Source: Gemmatimonadota bacterium
GTDB lineage: Bacteria > Gemmatimonadota > Gemmatimonadetes > Gemmatimonadales > GWC2-71-9
DNA length: 5,476 nucleotides
Direction of reading: 5' to 3'
Assembly (NCBI GenBank): GCA_029862935.1
Contig: JAOTWK010000260.1
Coordinates: 1 to 5,476, forward strand
Position numbers and translations under genes: made by a program. Positions 1 to 5,476 of the stretch are shown piece after piece. Each line of letters opens with the position of its first letter. Positions within the stretch are counted from its first letter, which is position 1. The notes under the pieces were generated by a model. That model was not told where the DNA came from. It saw nothing but the letters and a program-made list of their open reading frames with translations, and made no database searches.

Positions 1-1013
1 CGCTGATTCATCTCATTGCCCGATCGGATGCGCGACTCCCCGAAGATCAACTCCTCGACGCACTCGAGCGGGTGGAAGGGGCCTATACGTTGCTGCTGAC
101 GATCGGCAGCACCCTGTTCGGCGTCGTTGACCCGCGGGGATTCCGGCCGTTGGTGTTGGGCCGGCTGCACGACGGGTGGGTCTTGGGCTCGGAGACGTGT
201 GCGTTGGATATCGTGGGCGCCACGGTGGTCCGGGAACTCGAGCCCGGTGAATGGCTCAAGATCGAGCACGGCTCGGTCACGGAGCTCCCACGCCTGCAAC
301 CCAAGCCGCATCGCCGCTGTGTGTTCGAGCTGATCTATTTCTCCCGGCCAGACAGCGTGGTGTTTGGGCGCTCCGTGGACCGCGTGCGCAGAGAGCTCGG
401 GCGCCAGCTCGCGCGCGAGCACCCCGTCGCGGACGCTGATTGCGTCTTTTCCGTGCCCGATTCGTCAAATGCGATGGCGCTCGGATATGCCGAGGAGTCC
501 GGGCTCAAGCTCGAGCATGGCCTGATCCGCAATCATTATGTCGGTCGAACGTTCATCAATCCTGGGCAGCGAAGTCGCACCACCAAGGTGCGAATCAAGT
601 TCAATCCCGTGCGGGAGGTGATCGAAGGCAAATCGGTCGTGGTGGTCGATGACTCACTCGTTCGTGGCACGACGTCCCGCCTGCTCATGGAGTTGATCCG
701 GAGCGCCGGCGCGCGAGCGGTGCATCTGCGGCTCGCCTCACCGCCGATCACGGGCCCCTGCATCTACGGCATCGACACACCCACCAGAGAAGAGCTCATC
801 GCATCGAAGCTCTCTGTCGCAGAGATTGGCCAGTGGATCGGCGTCGACTCCATCGGCTACTTGTCTTTGGACGGCTCATTGAGCGCCGCGGGCGGTGATC
901 CTGGGGGGTTCTGCCATGCTTGCTTCTCCGGTCAGTACCCCACGACGCCTCCCGAGGAGCTGGGAGCAAGCGCTGAAGAGCAACGGGCGACCGCCATGTC
1001 GAGATCCGGATAG
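1..1013 (+). CDS. purF: Amidophosphoribosyltransferase PurF, 3' part (5' end outside window)
   Basis: The enzyme makes 5-phosphoribosylamine from PRPP and glutamine, the first committed step of purine synthesis in the cytosol. The frame is open from base 3, reading LIHLIARSDA then ALERVEGAYTLL, so the true start is upstream; the GTG at 72 is internal. About 336 residues are visible of the roughly 470 usual. The N-terminal Cys nucleophile and much of the glutaminase domain are missing. The phosphoribosyltransferase domain carries the PRPP loop VVVVDDSLVRGTTS at 636-677. Four cysteines at 318-320, 759-761, 912-914 and 921-923 (the last two in CHACFSGQYP) match in order and spacing the [4Fe-4S] ligands of Bacillus subtilis PurF, so this is the oxygen-sensitive, iron-sulfur type rather than the E. 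coli type. The short C-terminal tail after QYP looks poorly conserved. Truncation is by the window edge, not decay. Identification is firm. Confidence 0.97.
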   Translation, partial: LIHLIARSDARLPEDQLLDALERVEGAYTLLLTIGSTLFGVVDPRGFRPLVLGRLHDGWVLGSETCALDIVGATVVRELEPGEWLKIEHGSVTELPRLQPKPHRRCVFELIYFSRPDSVVFGRSVDRVRRELGRQLAREHPVADADCVFSVPDSSNAMALGYAEESGLKLEHGLIRNHYVGRTFINPGQRSRTTKVRIKFNPVREVIEGKSVVVVDDSLVRGTTSRLLMELIRSAGARAVHLRLASPPITGPCIYGIDTPTREELIASKLSVAEIGQWIGVDSIGYLSLDGSLSAAGGDPGGFCHACFSGQYPTTPPEELGASAEEQRATAMSRSG

Positions 1014-1030
1014 CCAGCTCGGAACCGATT

Positions 1031-1055
1031 GGGTGCGAGTGTCCGTGCACCCTTT
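1031..1055 (+). terminator. Probable rho-independent terminator of purF
   Basis: GGGTGC (1031-1036) pairs perfectly with GCACCC (1047-1052) around a 10-nt loop, and the right arm is followed at once by TTTCTTC. It begins 17 nt after the purF stop and ends 70 nt before ppdK. The 6-bp stem is short and the T-run is interrupted, so termination may be partial. If it works, ppdK needs its own promoter in 1056-1112. That stretch is more AT-rich than its surroundings, but I see no convincing -35/-10 pair in it. Confidence 0.5.
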
Positions 1056-1112
1056 CTTCATCGTAGCTTCACGCCGACCCTTCACATTTCATAGCTTCGA
1101 ACTCAACCCAAC

Positions 1113-1117
1113 AAGGA
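1113..1117 (+). promoter_or_regulatory. Ribosome binding site of ppdK
   Basis: AAGGA lies 8 nt before the ATG at 1126. This supports 1126 as the start rather than upstream in-frame candidates beginning at 895, which would overlap purF and encode about 77 residues with no resemblance to the family. Confidence 0.75.
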
Positions 1118-1125
1118 ATTGCTCA

Positions 1126-3762
1126 ATGCCGCTCGTCTACGTCTTCGGAGAGGGAAAAGCCGACGGCAACGCCACGATGTCCGCGGAGCTTGGGGGCAAG
1201 GGTGCGAATCTCGCCGAGATGACCAACCTCGGGATTCCCGTGCCGCCCGGTTTCACGACGTCTACTAAGCTCTGCACGACGTATATCGTGGAGAAGCGTT
1301 TGCCGCAGCAGCTAGAGGACGAGGTCAGGGCAGCGATGGCCCGCCTGGAGCAATTCACGGGAAAGAGCTTCGGAGGCACCGAGCGTCCGATGCTGGTGTC
1401 AGTCCGGTCGGGCGCAAAAATCTCGATGCCTGGCATGATGGACACGATTCTCAACCTGGGTCTCAACCCAGACACCGCCGAGGCGCTGGCGCGCGAGTCG
1501 GGCAACCGGCAATTCGTGTTCGATTCGTACCGCCGGTTCGTGCAGATGTACGGGAACGTCGTCTTTGGCATCAAAGGGGCAGCAGACGGTAGAGACCCGT
1601 TTGAGGAAGCCCTCGAGGCACTCAAGCACGATCGGAAATGCGAACGCGACATCGACCTCGCTGCCGCCGACCTCGAGTCACTGGTTGAGACCTTCAAGGA
1701 CATCGTCAAACGCGAAACGGGGAGGCCCTTCCCCGACGATCCCTGGGCCCAGCTGTGGGGTGCCATCGAAGCGGTGTACGGTAGCTGGAATAGCCGACGG
1801 GCCGTCGATTACCGACGCGTGCACCGCATTCCGGACGACGTGGGTACCGCAGTCAACGTGATGGTCATGGTGTTCGGCAACGTCGGCGAGGATTCCGGCA
1901 CTGGCGTCGCGTTCACCAGAGACCCCTCCACTGGCGAGGCGGCGGTGTTCGGCGAGTTCCTGATCAACGCGCAGGGTGAAGACGTGGTGGCGGGGATCCG
2001 CGATCCGGAACCTCTCGCCAAGATGAAAGATTGGTTACCCGACATCCACCGTGAGTTCGAACAGCACTGCCACACCCTCGAGCAGCATTACAAAGACATG
2101 CAGGACGTTGAGTTCACGGTCGAACGCGGGAAGCTCTACATCCTGCAGACGCGACGCGGCAAGCGTACGGCGGGCGCAGCGGTACGCACGGCCGTTGAGA
2201 TGGTCAACGAAGGGCTCATCGACCAAGAGACCGCCGTTCGTCGTGTGGAACCGGATCAGCTGAATCAGCTGCTTCATCCGACGCTCGACCCCAATGCCGA
2301 TTTGACGGTCTTGGGAACGGGGCTACCGGCATCACCTGGAGCGGCGGTGGGCAAAGCGGTGTTCGATGCCGACCGCGCCGCCTCCCTGGCCGAGGCCGGC
2401 GAACCCGTCATCCTGATCCGGAAGGAAACGAGCCCGGACGACTTTCATGGGATGGTGGGGGCGAAGGGTATCCTGACATCTCGGGGGGGCATGACCAGCC
2501 ACGCGGCTGTGGTGGCGCGGGGCATGGGTAAGTGCTGCGTGGCCGGCGCCAAAGGACTCGAGGTCAATGAACCCAAACGGTTCTTCACTGCCGGCGACGC
2601 CAAGGTCAAGGAGGGCGACTGGCTCACTCTCGACGGGTCGATCGGTCGCGTCATCCAAGGGGCCACAAAGCTCGTGGAGCCTGAGCTGGGCCAAGATTTC
2701 GTGCGTCTGATGCGATGGGCCGACGAGTGTCGACGTCTTCGAGTGCGTACCAATGCCGACACGCCGCGCGACGCGGCCCGCGCCCGTGAGTTCGGCGCAG
2801 AAGGGATCGGCCTGTGCCGCACGGAGCACATGTTTTTCGAGGGCGAGCGGATCAACGCCATGCGCGAGATGATCGTTGCCACCTCGGAAGAGGACCGGCG
2901 GCGGGCGCTGGCCAAGCTCCTCCCCATGCAGCGCGACGACTTCGTTGGCATCTTCCGGGCGATGGACGGGTATCCCGTGACCATCCGCACGCTCGATCCG
3001 CCACTGCACGAGTTCCTCCCTCACGAAGCCGATGAGATCAAGCAGGTCGCCAAGGCCATGGGGGTGGATCCCTCGAGCATGCGTCGCACCATCGATAGCC
3101 TGGCCGAAGCCAACCCCATGTTGGGACATCGGGGGTGCCGCTTGGGCATTGCCTACCCCGAGATCACCGAGATGCAGGCCCAAGCGATCTTCGAAGCCGC
3201 CTGCATTGCGACACGCGACGGCGTCGAGGTCCACGCGGAAGTGATGATCCCTTTGGTCGGCAACGTCGAGGAGCTGCGCCGGCAGGAGGCGATCGTGCGC
3301 GATGTCGCCGAGCGCGTCTTTGAGCAACAGGGGACCCGCGTCGACTACCTGGTGGGGACGATGATCGAGATCCCCCGGGCGTGTGTGACGGCCGATGAGA
3401 TTGCCGAAGTTGCCGAGTTCTTCTCGTTCGGGACCAACGACCTCACGCAGACCACCCTGGGGATCTCCCGGGACGACGCCGGTCGATTCCTGACGCTGTA
3501 TTCCGAGATAGGGGTACTCACGGACGATCCGTTCCAGACGCTCGATCAACGGGGCGTCGGGGCGCTGGTTCAGATGGCCGTGGAGCGAGGGCGCGCCACG
3601 AAGCCGGACCTCAAGATCGGTATTTGCGGAGAACACGGGGGCGATCCGCGCTCGGTGTGGTTCTGCCATCAACAGAACCTCAATTACGTGTCGTGCTCCC
3701 CCTTCCGGGTGCCAATTGCCCGGCTGGCCGCAGCGCAAGCGGCTCTCGCGGACCGGGCGTAA
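1126..3762 (+). CDS. ppdK: Pyruvate, phosphate dikinase (PPDK)
   Basis: It interconverts ATP + pyruvate + phosphate and AMP + PEP + pyrophosphate in the cytosol, serving PEP synthesis or pyrophosphate-dependent glycolysis. The 878 residues match the usual 870-880. The N-terminal ATP-grasp domain (about 20-350) starts with GGKGANLAEMTNLGIPVPPGF and has SVRSGAKISMPGMMDT. Glu329, Gln341 and Arg343 match the nucleotide-site residues Glu323, Gln335 and Arg337 of the Clostridium symbiosum enzyme. The swivelling domain has GGMTSHAAVVARGMG with catalytic His459 and the neighbouring Thr457 typical of PPDK. The C-terminal PEP/pyruvate barrel (about 525-875) has Arg565, Arg621, Glu748, Asn771 (GTNDLTQ) and catalytic Cys834 (GICGEHGGDP), each offset by 3 or 4 from C. 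symbiosum. The long central insert and RTLDPPLHEFLP separate it from PEP synthase and PTS enzyme I. All key residues are present, so it should be active. It stands alone between purF and a convergent ssrA; no PPDK regulatory protein gene is in view. Confidence 0.97.
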   Translation: MPLVYVFGEGKADGNATMSAELGGKGANLAEMTNLGIPVPPGFTTSTKLCTTYIVEKRLPQQLEDEVRAAMARLEQFTGKSFGGTERPMLVSVRSGAKISMPGMMDTILNLGLNPDTAEALARESGNRQFVFDSYRRFVQMYGNVVFGIKGAADGRDPFEEALEALKHDRKCERDIDLAAADLESLVETFKDIVKRETGRPFPDDPWAQLWGAIEAVYGSWNSRRAVDYRRVHRIPDDVGTAVNVMVMVFGNVGEDSGTGVAFTRDPSTGEAAVFGEFLINAQGEDVVAGIRDPEPLAKMKDWLPDIHREFEQHCHTLEQHYKDMQDVEFTVERGKLYILQTRRGKRTAGAAVRTAVEMVNEGLIDQETAVRRVEPDQLNQLLHPTLDPNADLTVLGTGLPASPGAAVGKAVFDADRAASLAEAGEPVILIRKETSPDDFHGMVGAKGILTSRGGMTSHAAVVARGMGKCCVAGAKGLEVNEPKRFFTAGDAKVKEGDWLTLDGSIGRVIQGATKLVEPELGQDFVRLMRWADECRRLRVRTNADTPRDAARAREFGAEGIGLCRTEHMFFEGERINAMREMIVATSEEDRRRALAKLLPMQRDDFVGIFRAMDGYPVTIRTLDPPLHEFLPHEADEIKQVAKAMGVDPSSMRRTIDSLAEANPMLGHRGCRLGIAYPEITEMQAQAIFEAACIATRDGVEVHAEVMIPLVGNVEELRRQEAIVRDVAERVFEQQGTRVDYLVGTMIEIPRACVTADEIAEVAEFFSFGTNDLTQTTLGISRDDAGRFLTLYSEIGVLTDDPFQTLDQRGVGALVQMAVERGRATKPDLKIGICGEHGGDPRSVWFCHQQNLNYVSCSPFRVPIARLAAAQAALADRA

Positions 3763-3833
3763 CCGCACCCTCTCCACCCCACCGCGGCTGCCGCAACGGC
3801 GCGCGCAAAAACCTTCATGCCCCCGGGAACCTG

Positions 3834-3880
3834 CCGCCTGCGCTCTTCCCCAACCCATCGACACCAGGGCGGGCGGTTTT
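3834..3880 (+). terminator. Possible terminator of ppdK
   Basis: CCGCCTGC (3834-3841) can pair with GCGGGCGG (3869-3876), eight pairs with one G-T wobble, followed immediately by TTTT (3877-3880). It lies about 70 nt after the ppdK stop. The loop of 27 nt is long for an intrinsic terminator, so this is only a candidate. Confidence 0.3.
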
Positions 3881-4049
3881 GCACATCTCATGTGTTGCTG
3901 GATATTGAAGCTCTAAGCGGTTGAATTACAACATTTTACGTGACTGGCTTTCATGGATTCTGTGCCACTGCGGTGATGGGAGAGGATCTTTCCACACACC
4001 GTGTCTCCACAGATGTTGCGTCTTTGCACATCCTGGTGGGTCGATGCCC
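3881..4049. other. Convergent intergenic spacer without a gene
   Basis: This is the gap between the 3' ends of ppdK (+) and ssrA (-). It is less GC-rich than its surroundings, especially 3897-3960. Short open frames here have no recognisable protein character and no convincing ribosome binding site. I see no tRNA. A small imperfect palindrome GTTG-AATTA-CAAC lies at 3920-3932, with no known meaning. Confidence 0.5.
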
Positions 4050-4069
4050 GCGGGCTGCCACGTGGGCAG
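4050..4069. repeat. 20-bp direct repeat, copy outside ssrA
   Basis: It is identical base for base to 4309-4328 inside the tmRNA gene, in the same orientation, 259 bp apart. The repeat contains CACGTG and the hairpin-forming TGCC/GGCA pair. In this copy the flanks also give CCCGCGGG (4047-4054) and an outer TGCCC/GGGCA pairing. It starts just beyond the ssrA terminator hairpin. A 20-bp perfect match in so short a window is not expected by chance. Confidence 0.9.
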
Positions 4070-4074
4070 AACGC

Positions 4075-4110
4075 AACTCGGGGCACGGCTTGTCTGCCAT
4101 GCCCCGAGTT
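4075..4110 (-). terminator. Terminator hairpin of ssrA (possibly bidirectional)
   Basis: AACTCGGGGCA (4075-4085) is the exact reverse complement of 4100-4110, an 11-bp stem. Beyond a C/A mismatch, GGC (4087-4089) pairs with GCC (4096-4098), leaving a 6-nt loop. On the minus strand the hairpin starts 2 nt after the last base of mature tmRNA. There is no clean T-run after it, only GCGTTCTG, so it may act mainly as a 3' boundary or processing structure. It could also stop readthrough from ppdK on the other strand. Confidence 0.65.
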
Positions 4111-4308
4111 GATGGAGGCGCGGGGAGTCGAACCCCGGTCCGAGCCTCGATCCGAAACCGAGTCTACGTGCGTAGGTCGCGATCGAGGTCTCCACTCAGC
4201 GGTTCGCGACCGACCGTCGAGCAGACAAGCTCTCGTTAGGTCTCACCGGCTGCCAGAGAGCACGACATCCAGCCAGCCTGACTTTGCGATACCCACGCGC
4301 CGCCTCAG

Positions 4309-4328
4309 GCGGGCTGCCACGTGGGCAG
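4309..4328. repeat. 20-bp direct repeat, copy inside ssrA
   Basis: It is the partner of 4050-4069. It corresponds to tmRNA nucleotides 141-160, 18 nt after the tag stop codon, in the region where the downstream pseudoknots lie. In the RNA its CCCACG can pair with CGTGGG (minus strand, 4291-4296), and its CCGCC can pair with GGCGG just beyond a TGA loop, so it takes part in a local stem-loop. The neighbouring flanks differ from those of the other copy. Confidence 0.9.
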
Positions 4329-4346
4329 GTGCGCTAAGCGCGAAGC

Positions 4347-4376
4347 TTAGGCAGCCAGGGCCAATTCAGTATTGGC
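4347..4376 (-). CDS. tmRNA proteolysis-tag reading frame (ANTELALAA)
   Basis: The nine codons after PK1 read GCC AAT ACT GAA TTG GCC CTG GCT GCC and then TAA, giving ANTELALAA; with the alanine carried by the tmRNA the full tag is AANTELALAA. The AN start and LALAA end follow the usual tag pattern (E. coli ANDENYALAA), and the C-terminal LAA is the degron read by ClpXP. GCC at 4376-4374 is chosen as resume codon from its distance to PK1 and the AN start. The middle is shorter than usual by one residue and carries only one acidic residue. Confidence 0.88.
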   Translation of the reverse strand, partial: ANTELALAA

Positions 4377-4472
4377 AGTTGTGCGTTTCCCAGTGGTTTA
4401 ACCAGGTAACCGGGAACCTGGGCACGCCCCGAGATCCTTCACTAGACCCGTCGAAGCCTGTCGCCCCCTTTC

Positions 4473-4521
4473 CAGTTGTCAGCCGTCAGCTGTCAGCCAT
4501 CAGCGATAGGCCATCAGCTGT
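4473..4521. repeat. Heptamer tandem array, CAGCYRT type
   Basis: Seven consecutive 7-bp units run without a phase break: CAGTTGT, CAGCCGT, CAGCTGT, CAGCCAT, CAGCGAT, AGGCCAT, CAGCTGT. The units are degenerate but keep the CAG..(A/G)T frame. The array ends only 4 bp before the mature tmRNA 5' end (4468), so on the minus strand it fills most of the region where the ssrA core promoter would normally be. It resembles the short tandemly repeated heptamers known from cyanobacterial intergenic DNA, although the sequence differs. Confidence 0.85.
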
Positions 4522-4532
4522 CACAGTCGAAA

Positions 4533-4561
4533 GATACCAACGGCCAGCCGGCCCCGGTATC
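4533..4561 (-). terminator. Hairpin, possible larB terminator
   Basis: GATACC (4533-4538) pairs with GGTATC (4556-4561), and inside it GGCC (4542-4545) pairs with GGCC (4550-4553) around AGCC. On the minus strand the stem is followed by TTTCG. It sits 93 nt after the larB stop and upstream of ssrA, the right place to separate the two transcripts. The T-run is short, so it could instead be a processing site in a long pre-tmRNA leader. Confidence 0.4.
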
Positions 4562-4562
4562 A

Positions 4563-4649
4563 CCCCCCCCCGTTTTGCCCCTTGCCCCTTGCCCCTTACC
4601 CCTTACCCCTTATCCCTTTATCCCCCGTCCCGTATCCCGTATCCCGTGC
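4563..4649 (-). repeat. G-tract heptamer arrays (CCCCTTR and CCCGTAT), G-quadruplex candidate
   Basis: On the plus strand, 4575-4616 is built of 7-bp units: TTGCCCC three times, TTACCCC twice, then TTATCCC. The stretch 4629-4649 has CCCGTAT twice and CCCGTGC. Counting the nine-C run at 4563-4571 and CCCCC at 4622-4626, there are eleven C-tracts of three or more. The minus strand therefore carries eleven G-tracts, several of four G separated by 3-nt loops, a textbook G-quadruplex pattern. It starts 6 bp after the larB stop, on the strand carrying both larB and ssrA. Confidence 0.88.
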
Positions 4650-4654
4650 AGCAA

Positions 4655-5404
4655 TCATCCCCGATTCATACGCGACGCGGCCGCTGCAGCCCCAAAACCG
4701 TTGTCGATGTTCACCACGACCACGCCGGCGGCGCACGAGTTGAGCATGGCCAGCAGTGCTGCGATCCCGCCGAATGAAGCGCCGTAACCCACGCTCGTCG
4801 GCACGGCCACCACCGGAACCTTGACCATCCCGCCGACAACGCTGGGCAGCGCACCGTCCATCCCCGCCACGACAATGACAACCGAGGCCCGTTGCAGCGC
4901 ATCGGAATGCCCAAAAAGGCGGTGAATACCGGCTACGCCGACGTCGGCGAGCACCTCGACGTCATTGCCCATGGCGCGCGCGGCAACGGCGGCCTCCTCT
5001 GCCACGGGGAGGTCACTCGTGCCCGCCGTGACCACGAGGATCGTGCCGCGGCCTGAAGGTGGTACGACCGGATCCGGTGCGAGGTAGACGGTTCGGGCAA
5101 GATCATTCGCTGTCGCCCGGGGAAAGCGCACGCACAACTGCTGCTGGACGTCAGGATCGGCTCGGGTGGCGAGGAACATGCCGCTTTCTCGCTCGAGGCT
5201 CTCACAGATACCGACGATCTGGTCCGGCCGCTTCCCTTCGCAGAACACGACCTCGGGAAAGCCCTGAGAGAGCGGGCGGAGGTGATCCACGTGAGCAAAG
5301 GTGAGATCCTCGACCGCAAATGCGCTGAGCCGCTCCAGCGCGGCCGTCGGTGTCACATCTCCGGCGGCGACGGCTGCGAGGAGCTCGCTGAGCCGCTTGC
5401 TCAC
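4655..5404 (-). CDS. larB: Nickel-pincer cofactor biosynthesis protein LarB
   Basis: LarB carboxylates the pyridinium ring of nicotinic acid adenine dinucleotide and cleaves its phosphoanhydride, giving pyridinium-3,5-biscarboxylate mononucleotide. LarE (sulfur insertion) and LarC (nickel insertion) then complete the cofactor of lactate racemase LarA and its relatives. The 249 residues are the normal length. The N-terminal part begins RLSELLAAVAAGDVTPTAALERL and has VVFCEGKRPDQIVGI. The C-terminal PurE-like (AIR carboxylase) domain has TAGTSDLPVAEEAA, AGMDGALPSVVGGM, TSVGYGASFGG and NSCAAGVVVVNIDNGFGAA. Cys224 and Asp183 fall at the spacing of Cys221 and Glu180, which I recall as active-site residues of Lactobacillus plantarum LarB. 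The GTG start fits the family N-terminus and overlaps the upstream stop by 4 nt, suggesting translational coupling. larA, larC and larE are not in view; larC or larE may lie beyond the right edge. Confidence 0.95.
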   Translation of the reverse strand: MSKRLSELLAAVAAGDVTPTAALERLSAFAVEDLTFAHVDHLRPLSQGFPEVVFCEGKRPDQIVGICESLERESGMFLATRADPDVQQQLCVRFPRATANDLARTVYLAPDPVVPPSGRGTILVVTAGTSDLPVAEEAAVAARAMGNDVEVLADVGVAGIHRLFGHSDALQRASVVIVVAGMDGALPSVVGGMVKVPVVAVPTSVGYGASFGGIAALLAMLNSCAAGVVVVNIDNGFGAAAAASRMNRG

Positions 5405-5476
5405 CCGACAGCCTGATGGATCCCCAGGTATTCGCCGAAGATCTGGCTGATCTCTGTCATCGACTCCACCTGATGG
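5401..5476 (-). CDS. Unidentified gene, C-terminal end only
   Basis: A frame open from the window edge ends with TGA at 5403-5401, overlapping the larB GTG as GTGA. It reads HQVESMTEIS then QIFGEYLGIHQAVG. Twenty-four codons are too few to identify a family, and a stretch this short can be open by chance. The 4-nt overlap with larB, typical of co-translated operon genes, is the main support. A second frame is also open across this interval, so the assignment is moderate. Confidence 0.55.
   Translation of the reverse strand, partial: HQVESMTEISQIFGEYLGIHQAVG

Larger units (their letters stand above)
4113..4468 (-). ncRNA. ssrA: Transfer-messenger RNA (tmRNA, one-piece)
   Basis: tmRNA, with SmpB, rescues stalled ribosomes: alanine-charged, it enters the A site and then serves as template for a degradation tag. 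The minus strand begins GGGGGCGACAGGCTTCGACGGG and ends with a T-arm (CGGGG-TTCGACT-CCCCG) and CGCCTCCA. The acceptor stem GGGGGCG/CGCCTCC forms seven pairs including a G3-U wobble, the alanine identity element. The conserved CTACGCACGTAGA occurs near the 3' end (RNA about 290-305). Pseudoknot PK1 is visible: CCAGG/CCTGG (4402-4406 with 4417-4421) interlocked with TTCCC/GGGAA (4387-4391 with 4412-4416), ending 10 nt before the resume codon. A 6-bp hairpin (4334-4350) holds the tag stop codon. Length is 356 nt, normal for one-piece tmRNA. The terminal CCA is not encoded (A is followed by TCA), so it must be added. Boundaries are set by acceptor pairing. The RNA includes a copy of the 20-bp repeat. 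Confidence 0.96.

Noticed and set aside
72..74. GTG at 72 as a start of purF
   Set aside because: Conserved PurF sequence (LIHLIARS) continues upstream in the same frame to the window edge.
895..1125. In-frame N-terminal extension of ppdK by 77 codons
   Set aside because: It overlaps the end of purF and its terminator, has no resemblance to PPDK, and the ATG at 1126 has a well-spaced AAGGA and gives the normal family length.
1137..1766. 209-residue open frame antisense to the start of ppdK
   Set aside because: Low-complexity Ser/Arg/Pro-rich shadow of the real gene.
2332..3891. 519-residue open frame antisense to ppdK
   Set aside because: It lies almost entirely opposite a fully conserved gene. 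Long antisense frames are common in GC-rich codon usage, the translation resembles no family I know, and it would also run through the ppdK 3' flank.
3920..3932. Palindrome GTTG-AATTA-CAAC as an operator
   Set aside because: Four-base arms are easily met by chance and no gene starts nearby on either strand.
3881..4112. Integrase attachment site at the ssrA 3' end
   Set aside because: ssrA is a common integration target, but I found no second copy of the tmRNA 3' end in the window and no integrase gene.
4113..4200. A separate tRNA gene suggested by the T-arm and acceptor sequence
   Set aside because: There is no anticodon arm nearby; the acceptor partner is 350 nt away with pseudoknots and a tag between, which makes it tmRNA.
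4473..4649. CRISPR array
   Set aside because: Units are 7 bp with no spacers and there are no cas genes.
4001..4777. 258-residue plus-strand frame spanning the ssrA region
   Set aside because: It crosses the complete tmRNA gene, the heptamer arrays and the end of larB. Its Pro/Ser-rich tail is just translation of the repeats.

Overview
The window is GC-rich bacterial chromosome carrying housekeeping genes. From left to right it holds the 3' part of purF (+), a complete ppdK (+), the tmRNA gene ssrA (-), a complete larB (-), and the last codons of an unidentified gene (-) that overlaps larB. There is no phage, plasmid, transposase, CRISPR or toxin-antitoxin gene. Taxonomy cannot be fixed from this. 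The high GC, the iron-sulfur type PurF, the pyruvate phosphate dikinase and the 7-bp intergenic tandem repeats would suit an uncultured soil or sediment phylum such as Gemmatimonadota or a relative, but that is a weak inference.

Positions 1-1125: purF lacks its N-terminal glutaminase third because the window starts inside the gene. It ends at 1013 and is followed by a small hairpin with a T-rich tail. ppdK starts at 1126 behind a good ribosome binding site and encodes 878 residues with every catalytic landmark of the family. It appears to be its own transcription unit.

Positions 3763-4654: this stretch of about 890 bp has no protein gene. It contains a 356-nt one-piece tmRNA on the minus strand (4113-4468), which encodes the tag ANTELALAA and is followed by a strong hairpin. 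A 20-bp perfect direct repeat has one copy inside the tmRNA and one just past that hairpin. Between tmRNA and larB lie 7-bp tandem repeats of three kinds: CAGCYRT-like, CCCCTTR and CCCGTAT. The last two form eleven G-tracts on the minus strand, a strong G-quadruplex candidate. The first array runs to within 4 bp of the mature tmRNA 5' end, where a core promoter would be expected.

Positions 4655-5476: larB encodes the enzyme of the first step of nickel-pincer cofactor synthesis. Its GTG start overlaps the stop of an upstream gene by 4 nt, so it is probably the last gene of an operon reading leftward.

The genes belong to separate pathways: purine synthesis, pyruvate/PEP interconversion, ribosome rescue and nickel cofactor synthesis. 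I see no new multi-gene system. The unusual material is the repeat-rich DNA around ssrA.
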